A DNA stretch of 27,910 bases. Origin: JBNKDD01 sp050288085. Lineage in GTDB: Bacteria > Chloroflexota > Anaerolineae > Aggregatilineales > UBA3940. Made by a program: the position numbers and the translations under genes. The stretch lies in NCBI GenBank assembly GCA_050288085.1, contig JBNKDD010000045.1:1-27910 (forward strand), given 5' to 3'. This document shows, piece by piece, positions 1-7,688 of the stretch (its first letter is position 1; the number at the start of each line of letters is the position of its first letter). The notes beneath the pieces were generated by a model. The model was not told the DNA's origin and did not search any database. It saw only the letters and a program-made list of their open reading frames with translations.

Positions 1-248
1 GGAAAAGGCCATTCTCGCGCATCGGCGATGACGACTTGAATGTCATCCAGCTTGACCGGGCTGCGCTTCACGATGTGGGCCTGGCATTCTACTGCAATAA
101 CTCTGCAATCGTTTTCTACTAACATCCGGGCGAAGCGTAGGTCGCCCGCACCAATATCTAATACAACCGATCCGGGTCTGATCAGGTTCAGGGCTTCCTG
201 ATAGGTGCCTTCATCATAAGCTGCCCACAGAGAATCCCAGCGGCGCAT
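1..248 (-). CDS. class I SAM-dependent methyltransferase, N-terminal part (cut by window edge)
   Basis: About 82 codons are visible, running off the left edge. The start ATG at 248 lies two bases after the stop of the preceding small membrane-protein gene, so it is probably the last-known member of the glycerol operon in this window. The frame contains motif I of Rossmann-fold methyltransferases (VVLDIGAGDLRFA, about residues 33-45) and an acidic residue at the end of the second strand (VIAVE), as expected for S-adenosylmethionine binding. No clear Shine-Dalgarno precedes the ATG, so translation may be coupled to the upstream gene. The substrate cannot be read from this part. Its place after the electron-transfer genes is suggestive (quinone or lipid methylation are possibilities) but this is only inference. 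Confidence 0.75.
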   Translation of the reverse strand, partial: MRRWDSLWAAYDEGTYQEALNLIRPGSVVLDIGAGDLRFARMLVENDCRVIAVECQAHIVKRSPVKLDDIQVVIADAREWPF

Positions 249-249
249 A

Positions 250-510
250 TTATGATCGCCGGACAGATTTGTTAAACAGATAGTTTACCCCGGCAATCGC
301 CCAGATACTCGCACCTGCGCCCAGGCCCCACAGTAACGCCCCGCCGACACCTTCGGAAGGAATTAACTGCCAGAACATGTAACCGGCCAGCAATAAGCTG
401 ACAACCGTGAGTATAATCAAGCCGGTACGCGGCTTAATCCAGGGCTCTCTGGGGAGAGTCTCTTCCTGCTTGTTCTTTCCTGTTTTGCGGTTCGACTTGT
501 TTTTACTCAT
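250..510 (-). CDS. small two-helix membrane protein of unknown function
   Basis: An 86-residue protein with a basic, hydrophilic N-terminus (Lys/Arg/Asn rich, about residues 1-28) followed by two hydrophobic segments (about 30-50 and 56-75) and a short basic tail. The start ATG at 510 overlaps the stop of the sdhD-like gene as TGATG, which points to translational coupling. A TTG one codon upstream is also open but less likely. I do not recognise the family. Its position as the fourth membrane gene after sdhB, sdhC and sdhD suggests an accessory or assembly subunit of the same complex, but the sequence alone does not show this. Confidence 0.7.
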   Translation of the reverse strand: MSKNKSNRKTGKNKQEETLPREPWIKPRTGLIILTVVSLLLAGYMFWQLIPSEGVGGALLWGLGAGASIWAIAGVNYLFNKSVRRS

Positions 511-887
511 CAATTACCTGCCAGGGATTGTAACGCCAGGGCCAACCATATTCCGTAAGCCAGGATAATCACCCCCAGAATGCTCAAGCCAATGTTCGCA
601 GACTGGAGGAGTCCTTTGCCGGGCTCAAGGTCGATTATTATAGCCCGCAATCCTAACATTGCATGTATTGTAACCACAACCAGGAAAATAACTTCAATTA
701 CAAAAATTAATGGATTGCTGATATAGACCAGCACGTCCGAGTAAGTCCGCAGCCCACCCTCTACGACAAAGTGATGGGCGACCATATGCAAACCCAATAC
801 CAATATCAGGAGCGCCCCGCTCAGGACTTGTGTCAGCCATAACAGGCCACCACCTGCCGACTTGCTGCTATCAGTCTGATTTTCCAT
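510..887 (-). CDS. sdhD: SdhD-like membrane anchor subunit of a complex II type oxidoreductase
   Basis: 125 residues with three predicted transmembrane helices (about 15-37, 57-82, 93-120). Helix II carries the anchor-family pattern with a candidate axial heme b ligand (IHAMLGLRAIIIDL, His about 75), and helix I holds further histidines (LHMVAHH). In E. coli SdhD the residue after the conserved Asp is a quinone-site Tyr; here the sequence is Asp-Leu, so that Tyr is absent. The Shine-Dalgarno AGGAGAG lies between the sdhC-like stop and this ATG. It is co-directional with the sdhB/sdhC-like genes and with a GlpA-type flavoprotein, not with an sdhA. The expected role is to anchor the iron-sulfur subunit and pass electrons to quinone. 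Confidence 0.85.
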   Translation of the reverse strand: MENQTDSSKSAGGGLLWLTQVLSGALLILVLGLHMVAHHFVVEGGLRTYSDVLVYISNPLIFVIEVIFLVVVTIHAMLGLRAIIIDLEPGKGLLQSANIGLSILGVIILAYGIWLALALQSLAGN

Positions 888-895
888 GTTCTCTC

Positions 896-1303
896 CTAGA
901 TGGTGTATACCAGAACAGCACTGATGATCAGTGCAGCTAATGCGATGACCATTAATATCCAGAACAGGGTTTTATGGCCGCGCACTCCGATACCCATTCC
1001 AACCAGGGCAACCCGGATGCCGTTCAGCCCATGAAACAGGATGCCAAAGATCAGAACCACATCCATTAATAGGAAGAGTGGATGGCGGGCCAGTGCAATA
1101 AATTGATCCCAACCCGCATCTCCTTGCAGCAGCGTACTTAATACGACCAGGTGCAGGAGTAAGTAGACAACCAGACCCAGGCCGGTCAGGCGGTTCAGGG
1201 CAAAAGCCCAACTTCCCACCCGCCGCTTACGGACATCAAACCAGGCTTTTATTAAGTTCCGGGGTCGGGCAGTATCCTGAACAGTTTTTTGAGTGTGTTC
1301 CAT
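896..1303 (-). CDS. sdhC: SdhC-like cytochrome b subunit of a complex II type oxidoreductase
   Basis: 135 residues, three predicted transmembrane helices (about 34-58, 75-98, 110-133). It has the SdhC quinone-site signature at the start of helix I (SWAFALNRLTG, with the conserved Ser and Arg) and a family His in helix II within FHGLNGIR, plus another His in YLLLHL. These are candidate heme b ligands. The AGGA Shine-Dalgarno overlaps the stop of sdhB (TAGGAAACATG), and the next anchor gene follows after 8 bases, a compact arrangement typical of sdhCD or sdhCDB operons. Together with the downstream SdhD-like protein it should form the membrane quinone-reducing half of the complex. Confidence 0.87.
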   Translation of the reverse strand: MEHTQKTVQDTARPRNLIKAWFDVRKRRVGSWAFALNRLTGLGLVVYLLLHLVVLSTLLQGDAGWDQFIALARHPLFLLMDVVLIFGILFHGLNGIRVALVGMGIGVRGHKTLFWILMVIALAALIISAVLVYTI

Positions 1304-1308
1304 GTTTC

Positions 1309-2040
1309 CTAGCCCCCTTGCTTGGCCGGTTTAAAGAAACGCAGCACTCTTTGCCGGATCAGTTCGCGGCGCAGTGACATAATCGCACCTGCCGGATCAA
1401 CGTCGGATGGGCAGGCTTCGCTGCATTCAAAGGCCACATGGCAGCGCCAGCAGCCGTGTTCGTTGTTTACCCAATCCAATATTGGCGCGATATCCCGGCC
1501 ACGCGGTTCTTCCAGTATGCGCCACCCAGCCGCCATCGCTGCCGGGCCGAGATAAGCCGGATCGCTGCCTGCCACCGGACAGGCCGAAACACAGATACCG
1601 CATTCCAGGCAGTTCTCAAAACGGGTATAGGTTTCGATTTCATCCGGGGTGTCGGCATCGGGGTTAAACTCGCTCAACCGGATATAAGGCATATCCGGCA
1701 CATCGTATTTAGCGAAGAAGGGATCCATATCGACCACCAGATCGCTGATCAGGGGCAGGTTATCCAACGGCGCGACAGTGACCACCGGCGTATCTAAATC
1801 CAACACCTTGACAACACAGGCCAAATGCTCCTGTCCATTGATCTTCATGCCACAAGTCCCACATGAGGCATGGTGGCAGGAGTGGCGCAGCATCAATGAG
1901 GGATCGTCCTCACGTCGAATATCTTGCAGCGCGATTAAGACGGTGGTGTTATTGTCACACTTAACCTGATAGGATTCCTCGTGTATGGCCTCGCCTTGCT
2001 TATACCGTTGAATGCGGAAGGTGATAGTTTTTTCAGGCAT
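1309..2040 (-). CDS. sdhB: SdhB/FrdB-type iron-sulfur subunit (three clusters)
   Basis: 243 residues, the usual SdhB length. The N-terminal plant-ferredoxin fold holds a [2Fe-2S] site (C55, C60, C63, C75). The C-terminal part has two cysteine groups: CLECGICVSACP (C144, C147, C150, C154) and CWRCHVAFECSEACP (C197, C200, C206, C210). Spacing matches the [4Fe-4S] and [3Fe-4S] ligands of succinate dehydrogenase (C-x5-C-x3-CP in the last group), so all three clusters appear intact. A GGAGG Shine-Dalgarno lies in the 14-base gap after the GlpA-type gene. No SdhA is present in the window, so the likely electron donor is the GlpA-type flavoprotein encoded immediately upstream. A conventional SDH with sdhA elsewhere remains the alternative. 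Confidence 0.93.
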   Translation of the reverse strand: MPEKTITFRIQRYKQGEAIHEESYQVKCDNNTTVLIALQDIRREDDPSLMLRHSCHHASCGTCGMKINGQEHLACVVKVLDLDTPVVTVAPLDNLPLISDLVVDMDPFFAKYDVPDMPYIRLSEFNPDADTPDEIETYTRFENCLECGICVSACPVAGSDPAYLGPAAMAAGWRILEEPRGRDIAPILDWVNNEHGCWRCHVAFECSEACPSDVDPAGAIMSLRRELIRQRVLRFFKPAKQGG

Positions 2041-2054
2041 GGTGAACTCCTCCC

Positions 2055-3224
2055 TTAGAGCTGGTAGTAGGCGTTGTGCGGAAGCAGCACAGTTTCACGG
2101 GTACGGCAGGGAACCTCGATGCCCAGCTTCTTGACCACCACGTCAGCCGTCGCTTCGGCCATCGCCCGCAGGGTAGTGGCTTTGCCGCCTGTGATGGTGA
2201 CAAAACCCTCCACGCCCTCATCTACATGATCAAAGCATTTAAACGTCCGGCTGAGTTCGCGCCCGGTGTCGGCATCAGCCGCCCGCGGTCCGATCAAAGG
2301 CCGAGCCGCCGACCATGCTGCCCGGAATGGAGCCTTTCTGACTGCCGGGATCATCATCGATCCTTCACGATACATGGCCTCGATATGCTCTTCCGGCAGG
2401 CCCAGGTTATCGGGGTCTTCAACCACCCATGAACTGGTGCCCACTACTGATAATCCGCGCTGGGGAACAATAATATCGCCATCGCCGGAGGGGGTCATCC
2501 GGTTAATCACCATGTTGCATAGACGACCTCGCAAAGCCAGCATCACACCAGGGGATGGCCGGATAGGAACTTCTACCCCAACCATATCGGCGACCTTGCC
2601 GGACCAGGGCCCGGCAGCGTTAATCACAATATCGCCTTTAATATCGTATTCCTGGTTATTGCGGTGATCGCGTGCCCGAATTCCGGTTACGGTGCTGCCT
2701 TCCTTTAATATTCCAACTACCTCGTTATAGGCTTTAATCGTAGCACCGTTCTTTTTTGCGGTGGCAAAAAACCGGAGGGGAAGACGCAGCGCGTCAAAAC
2801 TGGCGTCGGGGATACGGACTGCCAGGATCATGTCAGGACTGAGCTCCGGCTCGATCTGCCGGGCCTCATCCCCGGTTAGCTTCTGGGTGGGGATGTCGCA
2901 TTCGGCGCAGCCTTCTATAAAGAGATGGCTGTACTCGACATCTTCGTCGGTGACGGCGACAAACAAACCATCATTTTCTTCAAAGGAACCCGGCGCAATT
3001 TTCCGCAGGATGATGTTCTCCTCGATACACTCGATCGCCGATTCCTTGTCCTTGACGGCATACCGGCCACCACTGTGTAGGAGTCCGTGGTGGCGACCGG
3101 TTGTCCCGGAAGTCACTTCGCCCCGCTCGACCAGCGTTACCTTCACGCCTCTCAGCGTCAGGTCATGGGCCAGGGCTGCGCCGGTGCCGCCTCCTCCAAT
3201 GATGACTGCGTGAAATTCACTCAT
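2055..3224 (-). CDS. glpA: GlpA-type FAD-dependent glycerol-3-phosphate dehydrogenase, short form without the C-terminal [2Fe-2S] domain
   Basis: 389 residues oxidising sn-glycerol 3-phosphate to DHAP. The FAD-binding GGGGTG motif is at residues 10-15 and the GlpA signature TGRHHGLLHSGGRYAV at about 42-57, with the conserved GFVTITGGKATTLR near the C-terminus. The protein follows the anaerobic GlpA catalytic domain closely from memory, but stops where E. coli GlpA (about 540 residues) continues into its BFD-like [2Fe-2S] domain. It also lacks the C-terminal domain of aerobic GlpD. Shine-Dalgarno AAAGGGA precedes the ATG. Genes for GlpB and GlpC are absent; sdhB, sdhC and sdhD homologues follow directly. 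It sits downstream of glpK, whose product makes its substrate. Confidence 0.9.
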   Translation of the reverse strand: MSEFHAVIIGGGGTGAALAHDLTLRGVKVTLVERGEVTSGTTGRHHGLLHSGGRYAVKDKESAIECIEENIILRKIAPGSFEENDGLFVAVTDEDVEYSHLFIEGCAECDIPTQKLTGDEARQIEPELSPDMILAVRIPDASFDALRLPLRFFATAKKNGATIKAYNEVVGILKEGSTVTGIRARDHRNNQEYDIKGDIVINAAGPWSGKVADMVGVEVPIRPSPGVMLALRGRLCNMVINRMTPSGDGDIIVPQRGLSVVGTSSWVVEDPDNLGLPEEHIEAMYREGSMMIPAVRKAPFRAAWSAARPLIGPRAADADTGRELSRTFKCFDHVDEGVEGFVTITGGKATTLRAMAEATADVVVKKLGIEVPCRTRETVLLPHNAYYQL

Positions 3225-3248
3225 GTTTTCCCTTTCATATAGGACTTT

Positions 3249-3295
3249 ATAGGGGCAAGGGCAATGTTGTCTATCATCATCTTCCTTGCCCCTAT
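3249..3295. repeat. 12-bp perfect inverted repeat in the glpK-glpA gap
   Basis: Arms 3249-3260 (ATAGGGGCAAGG) and 3284-3295 are exact reverse complements with a 23-base loop. On the plus strand a TTTTT run follows, but the surrounding genes are on the minus strand, where no U-tract follows, so an operon terminator is unlikely. The outer sequence TAGGGGCAAGG resembles the arm of the palindrome at 24213 (TAGGGACACGG), suggesting a dispersed REP-like family. In the glycerol mRNA it could act as a processing or stabilising stem-loop. Confidence 0.6.
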
Positions 3296-3370
3296 TTTTC
3301 TGACTGTATCCAGTCAGTTTGCCTATAGTTAACAGGGCCAGGCTTGTCTCTAGCCCTAAGAGATTAGCGA

Positions 3371-4882
3371 TTACTCAACCCAATCAAAGGTGCGGGTAAC
3401 AGCCTTCTTCCATTCTGCATATAGTGCTTCGCGCTTATCTGCACCCATCGATGGGTTCCAGGTCTTGTCCATGCCCCAGTTTGTGCGGATGTCGTCTTCG
3501 GTCTCCCAGAAGCCAACGGCCAGACCGGCAGCATAGGCTGCACCCAGCGCCGTGGTCTCGGCGACCTTCGGGCGGATAACCGGCACGCCCAGAACATCCG
3601 ACTGGAACTGCATGAGCAGTTCGTTGAAGACCATCCCGCCGTCAACCTTGAGGGCGGTCAGCGCAACACCGGAGTCGGCATTCATCGCGTCCAACACCTC
3701 GCGGGTCTGGAAGGCGGTTGCTTCCAGGGCGGCGCGGGCGATGTGCCCCTTATTGACGTAGCGGGTCATGCCCACGATCACGCCGCGGGCATCGCTCTTC
3801 CAATAGGGAGCAAACAGGCCGGAGAAGGCCGGGACAAAGTAGATACCACCATTGTCCTCAACCGTCTTCGCCAGGTCTTCAATCTCGGGTGAGCTGTCGA
3901 TCAGGTTCAGGTTGTCGCGCAGCCATTGGACCAGCGCCCCGGTGATGGCAATTGAGCCTTCAAGGGCATAAACTGCTGGCTTGTCACCAAACTTGTAGCA
4001 CAGCGTGGTCAGCAGACCATTCTCTGACTGCACCGCAGCCGTGCCGGTGTTCAGCAGCATGAAGCAGCCGGTGCCGTAGGTGTTCTTGGCCTCGCCAACG
4101 CTGAGGCAGGCCTGCCCGACAGTCGCCGCTTGCTGGTCACCCAGGTCACCGCAGACCGGGATTACGCCGCCAAACGGCCCATCAGCAGTGGTCTTTCCAT
4201 AGAATGCCGGGTCGCTGGAAGGACGGATTTCGGGCAGCATCAAGCGCGGAATGCCCATGATTCCGAGAATCTCATCGTCCCAATCAAGCGTTTCCAGGTT
4301 CATCAACATGGTACGGCTGGCATTGGTCACGTCCGTGACATGCGCCCCACCGTTCACCCCACCGGTGATCTGCCAGATCACCCAGGTGTCGATGTTGCCA
4401 AAAATAGCGTCGCCCTTCTCGGCGGCTTCGCGCAGGCCATCAACGTTATCCAGCATCCAGCGGACTTTCGGGCCGGAGAAGTAGGTCGCGAGGGGCAGAC
4501 CAACCTTTTTACGGAAGCGATCCTGCCCGCCATCTTTGGCCAGCATGTTGCAGATCTTGTCGGTACGGGTGTCCTGCCACACAATTGCATTATAGTAGGG
4601 CTTGCCCGTATTCTTATCCCAGACCACCGTGGTTTCACGCTGGTTGGTGACACCTACCGCAGCGATATCGGCTGCTGTGGCTCCGGCTTTCTCAAGTGCA
4701 CCCTTGACTACGTCCTGGGTGCGGGCCCAGATTTCCAGCGGGTCGTGCTCGACCCAACCGGCCTGCGGGTAGATTTGCTCGTGCTCTAACTGGTGAACTG
4801 ATACAACTGCCCCGGCATGATCGAAGATCATGCAGCGGGTGCTGGTCGTACCCTGATCGATTGCGGCTGCATATTTAGCCAT
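3371..4882 (-). CDS. glpK: glycerol kinase
   Basis: 503 residues, standard length, FGGY family. It phosphorylates glycerol to sn-glycerol 3-phosphate with ATP in the cytoplasm. The N-terminal phosphate-binding motif DQGTTSTRCMIFD is at residues 9-21, the ADP-binding region contains the GxGCFMLLNTG-type motif (TYGTGCFMLLNTG), and the C-terminal FGGY signature is ALKVDGGMVFNELLMQFQSD. It follows dhaL and precedes the G3P dehydrogenase, matching the flow glycerol to G3P to DHAP. The Shine-Dalgarno AAAGGAG is about 11 bases before the ATG, and a small stem (GAGAT-AAGT-ATCTC, 4883-4896) lies between them and may tune translation. Confidence 0.97.
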   Translation of the reverse strand: MAKYAAAIDQGTTSTRCMIFDHAGAVVSVHQLEHEQIYPQAGWVEHDPLEIWARTQDVVKGALEKAGATAADIAAVGVTNQRETTVVWDKNTGKPYYNAIVWQDTRTDKICNMLAKDGGQDRFRKKVGLPLATYFSGPKVRWMLDNVDGLREAAEKGDAIFGNIDTWVIWQITGGVNGGAHVTDVTNASRTMLMNLETLDWDDEILGIMGIPRLMLPEIRPSSDPAFYGKTTADGPFGGVIPVCGDLGDQQAATVGQACLSVGEAKNTYGTGCFMLLNTGTAAVQSENGLLTTLCYKFGDKPAVYALEGSIAITGALVQWLRDNLNLIDSSPEIEDLAKTVEDNGGIYFVPAFSGLFAPYWKSDARGVIVGMTRYVNKGHIARAALEATAFQTREVLDAMNADSGVALTALKVDGGMVFNELLMQFQSDVLGVPVIRPKVAETTALGAAYAAGLAVGFWETEDDIRTNWGMDKTWNPSMGADKREALYAEWKKAVTRTFDWVE

Positions 4883-4905
4883 GAGATACTTATCTCCTTT
4901 GTAGA

Positions 4906-4927
4906 AGGTGATTCTGAGGAATCACCT
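4906..4927. other. stem-loop in the dhaL-glpK gap
   Basis: Nine-base perfect arms AGGTGATTC (4906-4914) and GAATCACCT (4919-4927) around a TGAG tetraloop, placed between the dhaL stop and the glpK ribosome binding site. There is no U-tract on the minus strand, so it is not a standard terminator. It is one of three stem-loops in successive gaps of this operon and may be an mRNA processing or stability element. Confidence 0.6.
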
Positions 4928-4932
4928 ATCCA

Positions 4933-5562
4933 TTATCCAGTCAGCGTTTCATACAGAGTTTTGAGCATCAGATATGACGAGGTAGCACCGGGGTCCTGAT
5001 GTCCAATGCTTCGTTCACCCAGGTAGCTAGCCCGTCCTTTCTTGGCCTGCATTGGGATGGTAGCCTTCATTCCTTCCTCTGCTGCGTCTAGTGCCTTTTT
5101 CATGGCATCGTTCGTGCCATTTCCATTATCGATGGCGGCACGCAGGGCTTCCAAGGCGGGATGCCAGGCATCGTACATGGTTTTATCTTCCAGTACCGGG
5201 CGACCTCGCTGCAAAATACCATCTACTCCGGTCTTGAGCATCTCGTAGAGATCCTCGTCATCCAGTTGTTCTTTAGAGGCTAATGCCATCCCGCTGCGCA
5301 TAAAGAAAGTGCCATATAGCGGGCCACTGGCTCCACCAACACTGGACATCAGGACCATCCCAACAGACTTCAGGATATTGCCTATGTCCTTGTCAGAGAA
5401 TTCAGGTAGTTTTTCCATCACTTTTCTGAATCCCCGATCCATGTTAGTGCCGTGGTCGGCATCGCCGATTGCCGAGTCGAGGTCCGTTAGATATGCTTTG
5501 TTTTCCGCCAGGATGGCAGCATATCGTTCAAGCCATTGTACGATTTGAGTCTTACTCACCAT
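4933..5562 (-). CDS. dhaL: dihydroxyacetone kinase, ADP-binding subunit DhaL
   Basis: 209 residues, the normal stand-alone DhaL length. All-helical nucleotide-binding subunit that works with DhaK to convert dihydroxyacetone to DHAP. Family motifs are present in order: DSAIGDADHGTNM (Mg/ADP-binding aspartates, about residues 29-41), SSVGGASGPLYGT (about 73-85), and ASYLGERSIGHQDPGA near the C-terminus. In enterobacteria DhaL is re-phosphorylated by the PTS protein DhaM; no dhaM or other PTS gene is in the window, so the phosphoryl donor is unknown here. In E. coli DhaL also acts as co-activator of DhaR, and a DhaR-type gene is close by. Shine-Dalgarno AAGGAG lies 11 bases before the ATG. Confidence 0.95.
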   Translation of the reverse strand: MVSKTQIVQWLERYAAILAENKAYLTDLDSAIGDADHGTNMDRGFRKVMEKLPEFSDKDIGNILKSVGMVLMSSVGGASGPLYGTFFMRSGMALASKEQLDDEDLYEMLKTGVDGILQRGRPVLEDKTMYDAWHPALEALRAAIDNGNGTNDAMKKALDAAEEGMKATIPMQAKKGRASYLGERSIGHQDPGATSSYLMLKTLYETLTG

Positions 5563-5596
5563 GTGCAGGGCCGCTCCTTACTGTACTGTCGAAATG

Positions 5597-5630
5597 AGGA
5601 ATTAGAGAAGAATTCTCCTCTCTAATTCCT
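5597..5630. other. stem-loop in the dhaK-dhaL gap
   Basis: Twelve-base perfect arms AGGAATTAGAGA (5597-5608) and its complement (5619-5630) with a 10-base loop that itself contains GAATTC. It lies between dhaK and dhaL, with no U-tract on the minus strand. It could separate expression of dhaK from the distal genes through RNA processing; this is inference from the fold only. Confidence 0.6.
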
Positions 5631-5645
5631 TTGAAGTTTTATATA

Positions 5646-6719
5646 TTATACGCCCCAACGCAAGCCAGGGGTTTTAACCGGGGCATCCCAGAATTTGAGG
5701 ATTTCTTCATCTGCCTTCAACAGGGTGATTGATGCGCCCTGCATTTCCAGCGAGGTGATATAGGGGCCAATCAGGTTGCGGACGACCTTCATGCCTTTGC
5801 CCTCAATGATGGACAGCATCTTGCGATACACCGCGTACAGTTCAGAGACGGGTGTGCCACCCATGCTGTTGACAAAAGCGATCAACTCATCACCGGATTT
5901 GAGGGGATCATCGGTCAGGGTTTTCTCTACCCATTCGCCGTTATCTCGATCCCATTCACGCACGGTGCGTGTATAGGCACCATCATCCAAAATGGCGAGA
6001 GTCATCATCTCGGTGATCTCGTCCGCCGTCTTCATATCGAAGCGCTCACGGCCTGGTTCGCCGTGAATGCCGATCCCGAACTCGAATTCATTTTCGCCCA
6101 GATCGAAGGTCGGTTTCCCTGCTGCGGGGACGATGCAGGAGGTCAGAGCAATACCGATGGAACGGCCATACATGTTGACCTTGCGGCACAGATCGGCGCA
6201 TTTGTCCAGGTCGTACCCGGCTTCTGCTGCGCCGCCGGTGATCTTCTCTGCCAGTACAGTGGTTCCAACACCACGCCGCCCGGCAGTATACAGACTGTCC
6301 TTGACGGCAGCATCGTCGTCGATCAGGATGCTCTGTACTTTGATGCCTTCAGCATGTGCTAATTCGGCGGCAGTCTCGAAGTTGAGCACGTCACCGGTGT
6401 AGTTTTTGACCAGGAACAGCACGCCCGCGCCGCCGTCAACGGCCTTGGCGGCCTCGTACATTTGGTCGGGGGTTGGCGAGGTGAACACTTCACCAGGGCA
6501 GGCTGCATCCAGCATACCCATGCCAACAAACCCGCCGTGCATCGGCTCATGTCCGCTGCCACCGCCTGAAACCAGAGCCACTTTATCCTTTACCGGCGCA
6601 TCGGCACGGTAGACAAAATTAGGCTCAAAGTGAATTTTGATCTGGTCAGGATGAGCAACGGCCATGCCTTCCAGTTGTTCTTTTACGACATCATCTATGG
6701 CATTGATCAGTTTCTTCAT
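5646..6719 (-). CDS. dhaK: dihydroxyacetone kinase, substrate-binding subunit DhaK
   Basis: 357 residues from the ATG at 6719; an upstream in-frame TTG at 6728 sits directly against the Shine-Dalgarno AAAGGAG and is unlikely. DhaK binds dihydroxyacetone covalently as a hemiaminal to a histidine, here the His in FGIGIHGEPG (about residue 220). Other family motifs are LVSGGGSGHEPMHGGFVG (about residues 50-67) and LVKNYTGDVLNFE. The protein is the split type, without a fused ATP-binding domain, and depends on DhaL, encoded next. In E. coli DhaK antagonises DhaR, so the same feedback could operate here. It follows glpF by 57 bases. Confidence 0.96.
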   Translation of the reverse strand: MKKLINAIDDVVKEQLEGMAVAHPDQIKIHFEPNFVYRADAPVKDKVALVSGGGSGHEPMHGGFVGMGMLDAACPGEVFTSPTPDQMYEAAKAVDGGAGVLFLVKNYTGDVLNFETAAELAHAEGIKVQSILIDDDAAVKDSLYTAGRRGVGTTVLAEKITGGAAEAGYDLDKCADLCRKVNMYGRSIGIALTSCIVPAAGKPTFDLGENEFEFGIGIHGEPGRERFDMKTADEITEMMTLAILDDGAYTRTVREWDRDNGEWVEKTLTDDPLKSGDELIAFVNSMGGTPVSELYAVYRKMLSIIEGKGMKVVRNLIGPYITSLEMQGASITLLKADEEILKFWDAPVKTPGLRWGV

Positions 6720-6776
6720 AACGTACAAGCTCCTTTAGCCCGATGTAGGAAGTGGATAATATTATTGGTTTACTTA

Positions 6777-7571
6777 CTACTCACCTGACGGCAGGAATGG
6801 GGAGATGAACCAATCATAGAAGAAGGGGCCAAGAGCGCCACCGATGATTGGGCCGATGATTGGTGCAACCAGCCAATAGAGGCCGTCGAATAATCCCGTC
6901 GTGCCGACGATCAAGCCAAAGAGGCGCGGGCCGAAGTCACGGGCAGGGTTAATGGCATAACCACTGGGGCCACCCAGTGATAAACCGACGGCTAACACCG
7001 TGCCACCGACTAGCCAGGGACCCATGTTATTCTTAAGGCCCAGGTTCTTCTCGTCACCGCTGGCAAGGACGCCCCACATCAGCACCATCGTGCCAAAGAT
7101 TTCAGCAATGGTGGCATTGAGCAGGGAATACCCACCTATTGAAGCCTCTCCCGTGCCACCCCAGAAGGCTGCTCCAAATACACCGCCAGGTCCGGTGCAC
7201 CAGACATTGGGCATACCGGCACTTTGCAGGCCCTCCATATAGACCAGGTAAACGCCGAGTGCGCCTAAGAAAGCACCCACAACCTGAGCAATAATATAGG
7301 GGAACACCTTTGACCAGGGGAACCCACGCTTTATCGCCAGGCCAATGGTCACTGCGGGGTTGATGTGTGCGCCGGACACGCCGCCTGACACATATACCGC
7401 AACAATAACCGCGAAGGCCCATCCCAGGGTTATGGTATTCCAGTCATAACCTGGTGCGGCCAGACGGGGAGCCAGACCAACATTGGCAACTACGCCGTCG
7501 CCAAGCAGGATCAGAACGAAGGTGCCGAAGACCTCGCCAACCAATTCGCCCATTAAACCTTTTTGCTTCAT
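6777..7571 (-). CDS. glpF: aquaglyceroporin (glycerol uptake facilitator)
   Basis: 264 residues, six membrane helices and two half-helices with NPA boxes: HINPAVT and GYAINPARDFGPR. The Asp after the second NPAR is the residue typical of glycerol-conducting GlpF rather than water-selective aquaporins. It lets glycerol, and possibly dihydroxyacetone, diffuse across the cytoplasmic membrane; kinases encoded next trap it. It is the first gene of the operon. The ATG at 7571 has a good Shine-Dalgarno (AGGAG, about 10 bases upstream). Confidence 0.96.
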   Translation of the reverse strand: MKQKGLMGELVGEVFGTFVLILLGDGVVANVGLAPRLAAPGYDWNTITLGWAFAVIVAVYVSGGVSGAHINPAVTIGLAIKRGFPWSKVFPYIIAQVVGAFLGALGVYLVYMEGLQSAGMPNVWCTGPGGVFGAAFWGGTGEASIGGYSLLNATIAEIFGTMVLMWGVLASGDEKNLGLKNNMGPWLVGGTVLAVGLSLGGPSGYAINPARDFGPRLFGLIVGTTGLFDGLYWLVAPIIGPIIGGALGPFFYDWFISPFLPSGE

Positions 7572-7688
7572 TTTCTTTCTCTCCTAAAGGTAGGTGTGTT
7601 GAAGATTCGGGACACAAAAATTAGAAGTAATTCGTTAGTAGAATCCTTTCTCGATAGGTCCTCCTTTTTGCGTAACAGGAGATATAAC

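Noticed and set aside
1309..2040. ordinary succinate dehydrogenase operon
   Set aside because: No sdhA is present and the gene in its expected place is a clear GlpA homologue; kept only as an alternative if sdhA lies elsewhere.
4130..4789. 219-codon open frame on the plus strand
   Set aside because: Lies wholly antisense to glpK, has no recognisable motif or ribosome binding site, and follows from the codon bias of the real gene.
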